The notes under the pieces are model-generated. The model did no database searches. It had not been told where the DNA came from and worked only from the letters and a program-made list of their open reading frames with translations. Source: Streptococcus sp. 121 (GTDB lineage Bacteria; Bacillota; Bacilli; Lactobacillales; Streptococcaceae). From it: 56,239 bases of DNA. Below are positions 17,663-30,900 of this stretch, in pieces. A program made the translations under genes and the position numbers. The stretch spans positions 1-56,239 of the forward strand of contig NZ_JAEMED010000010.1 in the NCBI RefSeq assembly GCF_016458205.1, given 5' to 3'. Position 1 is the stretch's first letter. The number at the start of each line of letters is the position of its first letter.

Positions 17663-17741
17663 TACTCATTATGTTCATCAAAGAGGCCTGACAAAGTCAG
17701 ATTTTGAAATGCAATGAGTCTCAGTTTTAAAATGCAATGAG
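17662..17741. repeat. Degenerate BOX-like element with a doubled right end
   Basis: ATACTC at 17662 overlaps the last base of the GT8 stop codon. TCAGATTTTGAAATGCAATGAGT ends at 17719, and a second partial right end (TTAAAATGCAATGAG) follows at 17727-17741. Confidence 0.55.
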
Positions 17742-17756
17742 GATGAAGTCATAAAA

Positions 17757-17787
17757 ACCTCCTGATCTTGATGTTCAGGAGGTCTTT
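17757..17787. terminator. Bidirectional terminator between the GT8 gene and lysS
   Basis: Perfect 9-bp stem ACCTCCTGA/TCAGGAGGT, with AAAA before it and a T-rich tail after it. It serves both converging genes. Confidence 0.85.
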
Positions 17788-17795
17788 GTTTTGTC

Positions 17796-19319
<1,524 letters not shown>

Positions 19320-19342
19320 TTATTTTATCACAATTGAAAGGG

Positions 19343-19990
19343 TTATGAGTGGATAGGTTTGACTTTCACAGACTCTAAAAAGCTGGTGTCGTTCCAACTA
19401 AGGACTTGGAAATCTCTGAAATCATCAGTTTCTAAGATGGTCAAGCTTCCATTCGACAAACCACCCCAATCCCGCAACAAGGCAGGTTTGACCCCTAAAA
19501 GGGTTCGAAGTGAGGCCACCAAATTGGCTCCATGGCCAACGAACAACACCTGGTCGTAAGGTTCCTCCTTAAGAGAGTGAACCAGCTGGGTCACCCGATG
19601 GGTAGTCCGGTAAACGGACTCAGCCCCAAACATATCATAATTAAACTTGGCAAGGTTGTGACGGAAAGCTTGAATTTGTTGGGGATAGATGGCTTCCATG
19701 GTGGTAATTTTCTGCCCTTCTAACCGGCCAAGTTGCCATTCTCGTAAGGCAGCTTGGGGTTCGATATCCACTGGGGTTCGATTCTGAGACTGAATGATTT
19801 GAGCGGTATGGAGGGCGCGTGGTAGATCACTGGAGAAGATGCGGTCGAAACTCACGTCTTGAAGGTGTTTTCCAAGCCTCTCAATATCCAAGATGGCTTG
19901 GTGTAGGAGTGGAGAATCTCCGCTGGCCCCTTGAAAACGGCCTTCTTCATTCCATTCCGTTCGACCATGGCGAACAAAGTATAACTTCAT
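19343..19990 (-). CDS. Histidine phosphatase family protein (phosphoglycerate mutase-like)
   Basis: A 215-residue branch-1 histidine phosphatase. It has the catalytic RHG near residue 7 (FVRHGRTEWNEEGRFQG), Glu in the REWQLGRLEG segment and the second His in FVGHGANL. The family covers cofactor-dependent mutases and small phosphatases; the length and lack of mutase-specific segments make a broad-range phosphatase more likely. Starts 2 nt after the ybaK stop (minus strand), so the two form an operon. Confidence 0.88.
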   Translation of the reverse strand: MKLYFVRHGRTEWNEEGRFQGASGDSPLLHQAILDIERLGKHLQDVSFDRIFSSDLPRALHTAQIIQSQNRTPVDIEPQAALREWQLGRLEGQKITTMEAIYPQQIQAFRHNLAKFNYDMFGAESVYRTTHRVTQLVHSLKEEPYDQVLFVGHGANLVASLRTLLGVKPALLRDWGGLSNGSLTILETDDFRDFQVLSWNDTSFLESVKVKPIHS

Positions 19991-19992
19991 TT

Positions 19993-20475
19993 CTATTCTT
20001 CTCCTTTTTCACGAAAATTTGCAAAGCTGGCTCCGACGAAGTCGGCTAAGTCTTGAGCAGATAATTGGACACTTCGTCCAATTTCACCGGCTGAGACTAG
20101 GATACTGGTGAAGTCTAGGGCACGATCATCAATGTAGATAGGGAAATGATGACGCTGACGGATTCCAACGGGGTTGTTGGCCCCGTGAATATAGCCAGTG
20201 GTTTTCTCCAAATCTTTTTGAGGAATCATTTGGACCTTTTTATTTCCGGATATGGTGGCGAGTTTTTTCTCAGAAAGGTGATCTTCGATAGAAAGCACTC
20301 CAATAATCGGTCCAGTCTTGTCTCCCTTAAGGGCCAAGGTTTTAAAAATGCGAGCCCGGTCAAGTTCGTCAGGGGTTTGTCCTTCTAAACCGTTGAAGTG
20401 ATGGGCTTGATGGGTGATGCCTGCCTTGGTGAGAATTTGTTCCACCAAGGTTTTCTTTAATTTTTTCTTAGCCAT
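19993..20475 (-). CDS. ybaK: Cys-tRNA(Pro)/Cys-tRNA(Cys) deacylase YbaK/EbsC
   Basis: A 160-residue YbaK/ProX-type trans-editing protein. The catalytic Lys is in IFKTLALKG (about 45), and IHGANNPVG matches the family's GG/NP segment. It clears Cys wrongly attached to tRNA-Pro by ProRS. An AAGGAG site precedes the ATG. First gene of a two-gene minus-strand operon, following the GH25 gene's terminator. Confidence 0.92.
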   Translation of the reverse strand: MAKKKLKKTLVEQILTKAGITHQAHHFNGLEGQTPDELDRARIFKTLALKGDKTGPIIGVLSIEDHLSEKKLATISGNKKVQMIPQKDLEKTTGYIHGANNPVGIRQRHHFPIYIDDRALDFTSILVSAGEIGRSVQLSAQDLADFVGASFANFREKGEE

Positions 20476-20504
20476 AAAACTCCTTTATCAGTTTTAACCA
20501 AAAG

Positions 20505-20535
20505 AGAGGCTGGGACGATAATAGTCCCAGCCACA
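20505..20535 (-). terminator. Terminator of the GH25 lysozyme gene
   Basis: Perfect 9-bp stem GGCTGGGAC/GTCCCAGCC. On the minus strand it is followed by TCTCTTTT. Confidence 0.75.
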
Positions 20536-20539
20536 ATTT

Positions 20540-21436
20540 CTATTCGGTCTGGGATTCAGTTTGATATTGGTAATCAGCAGCGTCCCTTTGGAATAATTTT
20601 TTATAGGTTTTGGCGGTATTTTTTAAAGGGGAAATTTGATTGAGGTCAACCTCCTTATCAAATCCGGGTAGCCAACCTCGGGAAGTGTATTGGTGAAGGT
20701 CATAATCAATATCCGTAGAAGGGGCAGCATTGTAATAACCAGAATCGACTCCATAAGTTGGGAACCAAACGGCATCAAACTTATCAGTGGAGATGCTGTG
20801 CTCTTCCATAAAGTAGGTTCCAATGTAGATTCCAATATTCTTAGCGCCTAAATCCTGCAGTTTAGCACGAAAGGCCTCGACGCCCTTGTCCATATTGGAC
20901 ATGGTTTTTTCTTCCACATCGAGCCAGTAGTAGCTTGGTTTGTATTTGGCAGAGGCTTCGTAGAATTCGGTAGCCTCCTTCTCCATCTCCTTAACAGATC
21001 CAGCTGCTACATAAGCGTAGACAGCAACAGGAATATCCCGTTTTTGGAATTCTTCAATGTGTTTCTGGTAGGATTTGTCAATGCCATTCAGGTAGGTAGC
21101 CGCATTTTCCTTTTTGGCTTGAGCGCCACTGTGGACACGAATGATGGCACCTGAAATGGACTCGGCCATAACGTCATAGTCTATTTCTTCTGGTAGTTGC
21201 CAACCAGAGAGGTCGACGATGGGACGGAGGTTGACTTCCTCGTTGGTCGTTTCTTTCTTTTTGGTCGTATCTTGCTTACTCTTTCGCGACTCCTCGGCAG
21301 CCTTTGCTGCTCGTGCGGCTTCTTGTTCGGCTCGCAACCCTTGTACTTGGATATGGCCGACAATTAAACTGAGAAAGAAGAAACCAAAAAAGATTGCGAT
21401 AAAAATCGGTTTTATCCTTTGTCTCATAAGGTTCAT
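20540..21436 (-). CDS. Membrane-anchored GH25 lysozyme
   Basis: A 298-residue protein: N-terminal membrane anchor (about 10-30), a charged Lys/Glu-rich linker (about 35-68), then a GH25 muramidase domain. Catalytic carboxylates sit in RPIVDLSGWQ (about Asp75) and the YYWLDVEE strand, and YDLHQYTSRGWLPG closes the barrel. GH25 enzymes cleave the MurNAc-GlcNAc beta-1,4 bond. The uncleaved-looking anchor and absence of cell-wall-binding repeats suggest a cell-bound enzyme used in growth or remodelling rather than a secreted lysin. Its minus-strand start has no good ribosome site. Confidence 0.87.
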   Translation of the reverse strand: MNLMRQRIKPIFIAIFFGFFFLSLIVGHIQVQGLRAEQEAARAAKAAEESRKSKQDTTKKKETTNEEVNLRPIVDLSGWQLPEEIDYDVMAESISGAIIRVHSGAQAKKENAATYLNGIDKSYQKHIEEFQKRDIPVAVYAYVAAGSVKEMEKEATEFYEASAKYKPSYYWLDVEEKTMSNMDKGVEAFRAKLQDLGAKNIGIYIGTYFMEEHSISTDKFDAVWFPTYGVDSGYYNAAPSTDIDYDLHQYTSRGWLPGFDKEVDLNQISPLKNTAKTYKKLFQRDAADYQYQTESQTE

Positions 21437-21565
21437 TCTATCTTAAAATGGTGGAAAAAACAAGAAATCTCGCCTGATTTGGCGGAAAAAAAGCCCATTT
21501 TTGGGAAACTGGGGTCACTCAGGTGAATAGGGAATGGGGTTTCCCTTTTTTTTCGATTGGGAAAA

Positions 21566-21574
21566 TGGTATAAT
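21566..21574 (+). promoter_or_regulatory. Extended -10 promoter of ftsW
   Basis: TGG-TATAAT with a poor -35. The start codon is 33 bp downstream. Confidence 0.6.
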
Positions 21575-21607
21575 CAAGGCTGAATTTTTAGAAAAAACGG
21601 GTATGCA

Positions 21608-22831
21608 ATGAAGATTGAAAAACGCTACTTGTTAAACTATTCAATCCTGATTCCTTACCTCATCTTGTCTATTTTGGGCTTGATTGTGGTGTATTCAACG
21701 ACCAGTGCCAATTCCATCCAAAGTGGTGGAAATCCCTTTAGTTCGGTACTGACACAGGGTGTCTTCTGGATTGCGAGTTTAATCGGGGTCGCTTTAATAT
21801 ATAAGTTTAAATTAGACTTTTTGAAAAACCAACGGTTGGTGACCATCGTCATGTGGTTGGTTATTCTCTTGTTGATCATCTCCAGAATTTTTGGAGCCCA
21901 GATTAATGGTGCTCGCGGTTGGATCCTTTTGGGGCCCTTAAGTTTACAGCCAGCTGAGTACCTCAAAATTGTGATGATTTGGTACCTAGCTTCTGTGTTT
22001 AGTCGGCAACAAGAACTGATAGCTAAAAGTGACTATTATGCCCTGACTCAAAATCAGTTTTTTCCACGCTCATTTTCTGATTGGCGGATTGCGGTTCTTG
22101 TGTCCTTAGCTGTCATCGCCTCCCTTCCGGATTTGGGGAACGCCACTATCCTGTCCCTTTTGGTTGTGATTATGATTTCCCTAAGTGGAATTTCCTATCG
22201 TTGGTTTGCGACCTTTATGGGAGGGATTGCCGTTTTATCCGCAGCCGTCTTGGGAGCCATTCGTTTGATTGGGGTGGATGTCGTGGCCAACGTGCCACTT
22301 TTTGGATATATTGCTAAGCGTTTTAGTGCCTTTTATAATCCTTTCGAGGACTTATCTGATTCCGGTCACCAGTTGGCTAATTCCTATTATGCCATGAGTA
22401 ATGGTGGCTGGTTTGGAATGGGCCTGGGGAACTCAATCGAGAAAAATGGCTACTTACCGGAGGCCCATACGGACTTTGTGTTTGCTATTGTCATTGAGGA
22501 GTTAGGATTTGTAGGAGCCAGTCTGATTTTAGGTCTCCTCTTCTTCCTTATTTTACGGGTGCTACTGGTTGGGATTCGAGCCCGAGATCCGTTTAATGCC
22601 CTTTTAGCCACAGGAGTTGGAGGGCTTTTGCTAACGCAGACCTTTGTTAATATTGGTGGAATCTCAGGCTTGATTCCCTCAACCGGGGTGACATTTCCCT
22701 TCCTTTCGCAAGGGGGGAATAGCCTCCTTGTCTTGTCTATTGCCATTGCTTTTGTTTTAAATGTTGACGCTGCGGAAAAGAAAAGGGATTTGGAAATCCA
22801 AGCAGGTGGTTCGCCTGGCGAAAGAGCTTGA
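21608..22831 (+). CDS. ftsW: Septal peptidoglycan polymerase FtsW
   Basis: A 407-residue SEDS protein with about ten membrane helices. The SEDS catalytic region is present (FGAQINGARGWI with Asn/Gly-Ala-Arg, and the PAEYLKI loop), as is the large-loop segment GWFGMGLGNSIEKNGYLPEAHTDFVFAIVIEELG with the active Glu/Asp region. It makes glycan strands at the septum with a cognate class B PBP. Placement directly before ppc matches pneumococcus. The second SEDS gene at 47.6 kb is the RodA type. Confidence 0.92.
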   Translation: MKIEKRYLLNYSILIPYLILSILGLIVVYSTTSANSIQSGGNPFSSVLTQGVFWIASLIGVALIYKFKLDFLKNQRLVTIVMWLVILLLIISRIFGAQINGARGWILLGPLSLQPAEYLKIVMIWYLASVFSRQQELIAKSDYYALTQNQFFPRSFSDWRIAVLVSLAVIASLPDLGNATILSLLVVIMISLSGISYRWFATFMGGIAVLSAAVLGAIRLIGVDVVANVPLFGYIAKRFSAFYNPFEDLSDSGHQLANSYYAMSNGGWFGMGLGNSIEKNGYLPEAHTDFVFAIVIEELGFVGASLILGLLFFLILRVLLVGIRARDPFNALLATGVGGLLLTQTFVNIGGISGLIPSTGVTFPFLSQGGNSLLVLSIAIAFVLNVDAAEKKRDLEIQAGGSPGERA

Positions 22832-22835
22832 ATGT

Positions 22836-22872
22836 GAGGCAGGGACGGGACCAACCGTCTACGCCTCTTTTT
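22836..22872 (+). terminator. Terminator between ftsW and ppc
   Basis: GAGGC...GACGG/CCGTC...GCCTC stem with an inner bulge and TTTTT. It ends 17 nt before the ppc start, so ppc likely depends on read-through or a promoter within ftsW. Confidence 0.65.
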
Positions 22873-22888
22873 GTGTAGAGGAGTAAAC

Positions 22889-25648
22889 ATGGAAAAATTA
22901 GAATACCAGGTATCAGCGGATGCCATCGCTCAGGACGCTTATGAATTGAAAAGTATGGTTAACCGAATTGTTGAAGCGGCTTATGGGTCAGAGATGCTGG
23001 TTGAGATGGACCAGATTAAAGATTGGGTCGTCCAAGGTCAGGATGAAAAGATTGCGAGTTATCTTCGAAATTTAGAGACAGACCGAATTTCTCTCTTGGT
23101 TCGTTATTTTGCAGTCGTGCCCTTGCTTATTAATATTGCGGAAGATGTGGACTTGGAAGTAACCATCCAACGCCGGAATAATCTGGCTGAGGACTACTTG
23201 GGAAAACTCAGTCAGGCTGTGGCACGGACTGCTCAGATGGACAATGCGCAGGAACTTTTGGAGCAACTGCAAGTGGTACCTGTTTTGACGGCTCATCCGA
23301 CTCAGGTTCAACGCAAATCCCTATTGGATTTAACTTCTCAGATTCATGACTTGCTCAAACGCAAGCGAATGGCCTTGCCCGGTGATCTCAATCAGAATGA
23401 GTGGGAGGAGGAACTCTATCGTTATTTGGAGACTATCCTACAAACCGATCTTATTCGGGAACAAAAGCTGACGGTTAAAAATGAGATTGTGAATGCGATG
23501 GCCTATTATCGCAGCTCGCTACTGGAGGCTGTCCCACGCTTGACTCAGGCTTACCGGGACTTGGCCAAAGAAGAAGGTCTGTCCGTTCCTCACAGTCGCC
23601 CGATAGCTATGGGGATGTGGATTGGTGGAGACCGAGATGGGAATCCCTTTGTGACAGCGGAAACGCTACGAGTATCCGCTCGTGTTCAGCAGGAAGTTCT
23701 TTTTGATTATTATCTTCAGTCTTTAAATAAGCTCTACCGGGATTACTCTGTTTCCCTTAATTTGACGGATGTGAGTTCCCAGGTAGCTCGTTTGGCTGAT
23801 CTTTCACAAGATAATTCTGTTTTTAGAGAAAAAGAACCTTATCGTCGCGCCCTTTCTTGGATTCGGGATCGCCTTTTGAAAACTCAAAAGGAAATGCAGG
23901 TTTTCTTGGGACAGCCAGAGGAGTTGGCCTTGGCTGGGAAAGAATTGATCAAAATGCAGCAGGAGCGCAATTGGGATAAAATTCCCGCCTATGCGACTGC
24001 TGAAGAATTCAAGGCAGAGTTGGAACAGGTACAGTCTTCCTTTATGGCTTTTGGGCAGCGTCACTTAGCGTCAGGGAAACTGAGTCAGTTAATTACGGCA
24101 GTAGAAGTTTTTGGTTTCTACTTAGCTAGCATTGATATGCGTCAGGATTCGAGTGTGCACGAGGCCTGTGTAGCTGAACTACTAACTACAGCAGGGATTG
24201 AGGAGCATTATTCAGAGCTTGAAGAGGAAGATAAGGTGGCTCTTTTGCTCAGATTATTGGAGGAAGATCCACGACCACTTTCGGCTCCCACTCTTGCCAA
24301 AAGTGAGCTATTAGCTAAGGAGTTAGCTATTTTCGAAATGGCAGCCAAACTAAAAGATGTCTTGGGCGAAGACGTCATTCGGCAATCGATCATTTCTCAT
24401 GCAACCAGTGTTTCTGATCTGTTGGAATTGGCAACGCTTTTGAAAGAAGTTGGGCTGGTCAACCGTGATGCGACTCGTCTTCAATTGGTGCCTCTCTTTG
24501 AAACAATTGAGGATTTAGAGGCTTCTCGACAGACCATGCGTTCCTATCTATCCTTGGATTTGATTCAAAAATGGATTGCTTCACGCAATGGCTATCAAGA
24601 GATTATGTTGGGCTATTCGGATAGTAATAAGGATGGAGGCTATCTTTCCTCAGTTTGGTCTCTCTATCAAGCCCAAGAGGACCTGCAAAAGTTAGGTCAA
24701 GAATTTGGCGTTAAAGTGACCTTCTTCCATGGACGCGGGGGGACCGTTGGTCGTGGTGGCGGTCCGACTTATGAAGCCATTATTGCTCAACCCTTGGAAA
24801 GTATTCGAGATCGTTTGCGTTTGACCGAGCAAGGGGAAGTGATTGCTAATAAATATGGAAATAAGGAAGCTGCTTATTACAATTTAGAAATGCTTCTATC
24901 TGCTTCGTTAGACCGTATGTTGAATCTGGAAGCGGAATTGAGTCCGGAGCAGCGTGAGACCTATGGTCGGGTTATGAACCACCTTGTCGAAACGAGCTAC
25001 AAGGCTTATAGAGACTTAGTTTTTGAAAATCCAGCTTTCTATGATTTCTTCTTTGAAGCTAGTCCGATTACCGAAATTTCTAGTCTCAATATTGGTTCCC
25101 GGCCAGCGGCTCGGAAAACGATTACTGAAATTTCAGGATTACGGGCTATTCCTTGGGTTTTCTCTTGGTCTCAGAATCGCATCATGTTACCAGGTTGGTA
25201 CGGGGTTGGTCAGGCCTTTCAGACTTTGATGGCTGAGGATCCTGAGTGGCTCTCGATTCTCCGTCAAATGTATCAGAACTGGCCGTTTTTCCGAGGTCTA
25301 CTCTCCAATGTGGATATGGTGTTGGCCAAATCCAATATGACCATTGCGGCCCACTATCGAGACTTGGTACAGGATTCTCAGGTAGCGGGAGTGTTTGACC
25401 TGATTTTTGCGGAATGGGAAAAAACCAAAGAAAGTCTCTTGCTAATAGAAGAGAGCGATCAACTTTTGGCGGATAATACCTACCTATCGAATAGTTTGTC
25501 CTACCGCATGCCTTACTTCGATGTCTTAAATTATATCCAGGTAGAGTTAATCCGGCGTAAGCGTGAGGGGGTATTACCGGAAGAAGCCAATTCCTTAATT
25601 GCAACCACTATCAATGGGATTGCGACAGGGCTTCGGAACTCGGGCTAA
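22889..25648 (+). CDS. ppc: Phosphoenolpyruvate carboxylase
   Basis: Carboxylates PEP to oxaloacetate, feeding aspartate synthesis in streptococci with an incomplete TCA cycle. The 919-residue chain shows the catalytic His segment (VLTAHPTQVQRKS, about 132-140), GYSDSNKDGGYL, the glycine loop FHGRGGTVGRGGGPT (about 613-625) and the C-terminal FSWSQNRIMLPGWYG. The ATG at 22889 has a GAGGAG site 4-9 nt upstream. Confidence 0.96.
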   Translation: MEKLEYQVSADAIAQDAYELKSMVNRIVEAAYGSEMLVEMDQIKDWVVQGQDEKIASYLRNLETDRISLLVRYFAVVPLLINIAEDVDLEVTIQRRNNLAEDYLGKLSQAVARTAQMDNAQELLEQLQVVPVLTAHPTQVQRKSLLDLTSQIHDLLKRKRMALPGDLNQNEWEEELYRYLETILQTDLIREQKLTVKNEIVNAMAYYRSSLLEAVPRLTQAYRDLAKEEGLSVPHSRPIAMGMWIGGDRDGNPFVTAETLRVSARVQQEVLFDYYLQSLNKLYRDYSVSLNLTDVSSQVARLADLSQDNSVFREKEPYRRALSWIRDRLLKTQKEMQVFLGQPEELALAGKELIKMQQERNWDKIPAYATAEEFKAELEQVQSSFMAFGQRHLASGKLSQLITAVEVFGFYLASIDMRQDSSVHEACVAELLTTAGIEEHYSELEEEDKVALLLRLLEEDPRPLSAPTLAKSELLAKELAIFEMAAKLKDVLGEDVIRQSIISHATSVSDLLELATLLKEVGLVNRDATRLQLVPLFETIEDLEASRQTMRSYLSLDLIQKWIASRNGYQEIMLGYSDSNKDGGYLSSVWSLYQAQEDLQKLGQEFGVKVTFFHGRGGTVGRGGGPTYEAIIAQPLESIRDRLRLTEQGEVIANKYGNKEAAYYNLEMLLSASLDRMLNLEAELSPEQRETYGRVMNHLVETSYKAYRDLVFENPAFYDFFFEASPITEISSLNIGSRPAARKTITEISGLRAIPWVFSWSQNRIMLPGWYGVGQAFQTLMAEDPEWLSILRQMYQNWPFFRGLLSNVDMVLAKSNMTIAAHYRDLVQDSQVAGVFDLIFAEWEKTKESLLLIEESDQLLADNTYLSNSLSYRMPYFDVLNYIQVELIRRKREGVLPEEANSLIATTINGIATGLRNSG

Positions 25649-25682
25649 TCAATGGAAAAAATTAAAAAAAGAAGTAAAAGGC

Positions 25683-25710
25683 TTGATTTTTTCTAACAGT
25701 CTGATAGAAT
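25683..25710 (+). promoter_or_regulatory. Promoter of tuf
   Basis: TTGATT, 16-bp spacer and TAGAAT with an extended TGA. About 70 bp of leader follow. Confidence 0.65.
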
Positions 25711-25781
25711 AGTAGGGAAAGTTAGACTGTATTGCCTACTGTCTATCTATAAAATATATTTTATTGGAGGCTTTTACCCAA

Positions 25782-26978
25782 ATGGCAAAAGAAAAATACG
25801 ATCGTAGTAAACCCCACGTTAACGTTGGTACAATTGGACACGTTGACCACGGTAAAACTACCCTAACTGCAGCGATTACAACTGTTTTGGCACGTCGTTT
25901 GCCTTCATCAGTTAACCAACCTAAAGATTACGCTTCTATCGACGCTGCTCCAGAAGAGCGCGAACGCGGAATCACCATCAACACTGCACACGTTGAGTAC
26001 GAAACTGAAAAACGTCACTACGCTCACATCGACGCTCCAGGACACGCGGACTACGTTAAAAACATGATCACTGGTGCGGCTCAAATGGATGGAGCGATCC
26101 TTGTAGTTGCGTCTACAGATGGACCAATGCCACAAACTCGTGAGCACATCCTTCTTTCACGTCAGGTTGGTGTTAAAAACTTGATCGTCTTCATGAACAA
26201 AGTTGACCTTGTTGACGATGAAGAATTGCTTGAGTTGGTTGAAATGGAAATCCGTGACCTTCTTTCAGAATACGATTTCCCAGGTGATGACCTACCAGTT
26301 ATCCAAGGTTCAGCTCTTAAAGCGCTTGAAGGTGATTCAGCATTTGAAGACATCATCATGGAATTGATGGATACTGTTGACTCATACATTCCAGAACCAG
26401 AACGCGATACTGACAAACCATTGCTTCTTCCAGTCGAGGACGTATTCTCAATCACTGGTCGTGGTACTGTTGCGTCAGGACGTATCGACCGTGGTGTGGT
26501 TCGTGTCAATGACGAAATCGAAATCGTTGGTATCAAAGAAGAAACTACTAAAGCAGTTGTTACTGGAGTTGAAATGTTCCGTAAACAATTGGACGAAGGT
26601 CTTGCAGGAGACAACGTTGGGGTTCTTCTTCGTGGTGTTCAACGTGATGAGATTGAACGTGGACAAGTTATCGCTAAACCAGGTTCTATCAACCCACACA
26701 CTAAATTTAAAGGTGAAGTTTACATCCTTACTAAAGAAGAAGGTGGACGTCACACTCCATTCTTCAACAACTACCGTCCTCAATTCTACTTCCGTACAAC
26801 TGACGTAACTGGTTCTATCGAGTTACCAGCAGGTACTGAAATGGTTATGCCTGGTGATAACGTGACAATCGACGTTGAGTTGATTCACCCAATCGCCGTA
26901 GAACAAGGAACAACATTCTCTATCCGTGAGGGTGGACGTACTGTTGGTTCAGGTATGGTTACTGAAATCGAAGCTTAA
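25782..26978 (+). CDS. tuf: Elongation factor Tu
   Basis: GTPase that brings aminoacyl-tRNA to the ribosome; 398 residues. G-motifs: GHVDHGKT (about 18-25), DAPGHADY (about 80) and NKVD (about 135). Codon use is strongly biased (CGT, GGT, AAC, AAA), as expected for one of the most expressed genes. Start set at 25782 ([10 protein letters not shown]) behind TTGGAGG; the upstream in-frame TTG is part of that site. It has its own promoter and terminator. Confidence 0.98.
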   Translation: MAKEKYDRSKPHVNVGTIGHVDHGKTTLTAAITTVLARRLPSSVNQPKDYASIDAAPEERERGITINTAHVEYETEKRHYAHIDAPGHADYVKNMITGAAQMDGAILVVASTDGPMPQTREHILLSRQVGVKNLIVFMNKVDLVDDEELLELVEMEIRDLLSEYDFPGDDLPVIQGSALKALEGDSAFEDIIMELMDTVDSYIPEPERDTDKPLLLPVEDVFSITGRGTVASGRIDRGVVRVNDEIEIVGIKEETTKAVVTGVEMFRKQLDEGLAGDNVGVLLRGVQRDEIERGQVIAKPGSINPHTKFKGEVYILTKEEGGRHTPFFNNYRPQFYFRTTDVTGSIELPAGTEMVMPGDNVTIDVELIHPIAVEQGTTFSIREGGRTVGSGMVTEIEA

Positions 26979-27008
26979 TTCGATTCATTTCCTAGATTAA
27001 CAATTTAA

Positions 27009-27884
<876 letters not shown>

Positions 27885-27893
27885 TGGTTTAGA

Positions 27894-27917
27894 AGCCCGA
27901 TTTTTCGGGCTTTTTTT
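27894..27917 (+). terminator. Terminator of tpiA
   Basis: Perfect AGCCCGA/TCGGGCT stem with a TTTT loop and seven T. Confidence 0.9.
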
Positions 27918-27927
27918 CATGCTCTCA

Positions 27928-27956
27928 TTGAAAAAAACAAAAACTTAGTATAAAAT
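27928..27956 (+). promoter_or_regulatory. Promoter of the amidase/C39 gene
   Basis: TTGAAA, 17-bp spacer, TAAAAT. An AAAGGAAA ribosome site precedes the ATG at 27997. Confidence 0.65.
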
Positions 27957-27996
27957 AAATGGGTAACTTTAAGAAAAAATAAAGGAAATAGTCATT

Positions 27997-30900
27997 ATGA
28001 ATCAGAGATCCCAGCAACGTTTTTCCATCCGGAAATATTCATTCGGTGCGGCTTCTGTTTTAATTGCTAGCCTTGTCTTCATGGGAGGACAAGTGCAGGC
28101 GGATAGTTATTCAGAAACCACTGTCAAGGGTGAATCATCCAGCCAAACAGTGACGTCTGAGCCTCAAGCGAATGGAACACTAGAAACAAATCCAAGTTCA
28201 GAACTTGTAACGCCTCAGACAAGCTTAAGGGCATCCTTGGCTCCTTCTACTGAAGTGGCGACCAGCCCTAGTTCATCTTCTAAAGCAGTCTCTTCAAGTG
28301 AAGCGAGTGCATCTACAGAGGAAACATCAACCTTGCCTTCTGTGAATTCTGCATCTATTAAAACTGAATCAGTTCAGCCTGCTTCAGCAACTCCCTTCCG
28401 GCGTGCTGCAACATCTGGTTCGGCAGAAACCAGTAATCAGCTACCAAACTCAGGAACCTATGTTTTTGAAGAAGTCGCAGAAGTTCACTCTGAACCCCGA
28501 TTGGCCTCTAGCGTTGTTGCGACTTATAGTAAGGGGCAATCGGTCGTTTATGATCAGGTCTTGAATCGGGAACAGCGCCAATGGTTGTCCTATATCGGAG
28601 CTTCAGGCGCTCGACGTTATGTGGCCCTTCCGGCTCAAAATAATGCTGGTCAAACTACGGATTCAGCTGTTGCCAATACCTTGAAAGCCTTGGCACCTCA
28701 AGGAACCTATACTTTTAGCCAAACTGCGGGTGTTAAAAACGAAGCTCGAATCACGAGTCCAGACCTAGCAACCTATCGTCCAGGTCAGTCTGTTCGTTAT
28801 GACCGAGTTTTAAATGCGGACAATTATACTTGGATTTCTTACATTTCTTATTCAGGTACCCGTCGTTACGTAGCAATCGGTGCTCAGTCGATTCAACCAA
28901 GTCGCCCAGTGACACCAGAAGTGAAGGTAGAGAAAACAGGTCGCATCTCAACCTCTAGTGTCTCTGCATCCGGTTTTGAGGTTGTTGTTAGTAATGTAAA
29001 CCACCCACAAGGAGTGAAGGAAGTTCTAGTTCCAACTTGGTCTGAGAAAAATGGTCAAGATGATCTCATCTGGCATAAGGCTGTAAAACAAGCGGATGGT
29101 CGTTATAAAGTCCGGATTGAAACCAAGGATCATAAGAATGACGCGGGTAGCTATGTCTCCCATATTTACTATGTGACAAACCAAAATAACCGGGAATATG
29201 TAACTGGAACCAAGGTAACTGTCCCTCAAGCTCCAGTGGTTCAAAAAACAGGTCAGGTGACAGGAAGTAACATCAGTTCAACAGGCTTTGATGTTGTGGT
29301 CTCACAAGTCAACCACCCACAAGGAGTCAAAGAGGTTTTGGTTCCAACTTGGTCTGAGAAAAATGGTCAAGATGATCTTATCTGGCATAAGGCTGTTAAA
29401 CAAGCAGATGGTAGTTATAAAGTCCGGATTGAAACCAAGGATCATAAGAATGACGCGGGTAGCTATGTCTCCCATGTTTACTATGTGACAAACCAAAATA
29501 ACCGGGAATATGTAACTGGAACCAAGGTAACTGTCCCACAAGCTCCAGTGGTTCAAAAAACAGGTCAGGTGACAGGAAGTAACATCAGTTCAACAGGCTT
29601 TGATGTTGTGGTCTCACAAGTCAACCATCCACAAGGAGTGAAGGAAGTTCTAGTTCCAACTTGGTCTGAGAAAAATGGTCAAGATGATCTTATCTGGCAT
29701 AAGGCTGTAAAACAAGCGGATGGTAGTTATAAAGTCCGGATTGAAACCAAGGATCATAAGAATGACGCGGGTAGCTATCTCACCCATGTTTATTACGTAA
29801 CCAATCAAAATAAGCGTGAATTTTTATCTGGAACAAGGGTAACCGTTCCTCAAAAAACGATCGTTGTTAGTCGGCCAATTCCACATAATCTCCCGGCTCA
29901 AGGTAGTTACACATTTACGAAACGTTCGGATGTAAAGAATGAACCTGTTGTAACAAGTCCGACCCTTGCGGTTTATGAAGTCGGGAACAAAGTAAATTAT
30001 GATCGAATTGTAACAACCAACGGTTACCACTGGTTATCTTATATTTCCTATACTGGACAAAGACGTTATGTAGCTTATGGGCCATCGCATACTCTTGAAG
30101 AGAAAAAAGAGGAGACTCAAGGGAATCAATCAAGTTCTGGTAAAGGCCTTCCTGAAAAATGGGTCGGGAACAAGAAATATTCTGGAACTGTTACCCATAT
30201 TGATGAAAATCCAGTCTACTCTGATAAAAATCGTGTGAAGATTGATCGGATTGTGATTCATCACAACGCTGGAATGAGTGACGAAGGAGCCCGAGCAACT
30301 TGGTATATTCGCAACGGTAATGAAACTTCAGCCCACTATCAAGTGACTCCAGACAAGATCTGGGGAGTTGTGCCAGAAAACGAAGTGGCTTGGCATGCAG
30401 GGCATTATCCAACTAATCAACGTTCCATTGGTATTGAGCACCTCAACAATAGTTTAGGCCCACATTGGACCATCGCTGAGGCAACATATCGCAATTCAGC
30501 GAAGTTGATTGCGGATATTTCCCTCCGTTATGATATTCCATTGGACCGCAACCACGTGGTTGGTCATGACGAGGTGTCCGCAACCCTTTGTCCTGGTGGT
30601 ATCGATATCGATAAGCTCCTTGCACTTGCAAAAATAGAGCGGGCAAAACTTGAAAAAACAACTTTGCCAAACACAAGTGCTGTTCCATCAGCTCCAAAAC
30701 AAGTAGCCGCTCGCGTGGAAATACCTTATTATTCACAGTTGGATAGTCGCTGGTCTCAAAAATGGTATGGTGGCTACAAATTTGGACCAACAGGTTGTGT
30801 TCCTACCAGCCTAGCTATGGTCTTCTCAGGACTTTCTGGCAAAACTGTTTTACCAACTGAGGTTGGAGACTATATCTATCACAATACCAATGCTTTTAAC

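Noticed and set aside
28927..29862. Noncoding tandem repeat or CRISPR-like array
   Set aside because: The period is a multiple of three and lies in frame within a surface protein; it encodes protein modules.
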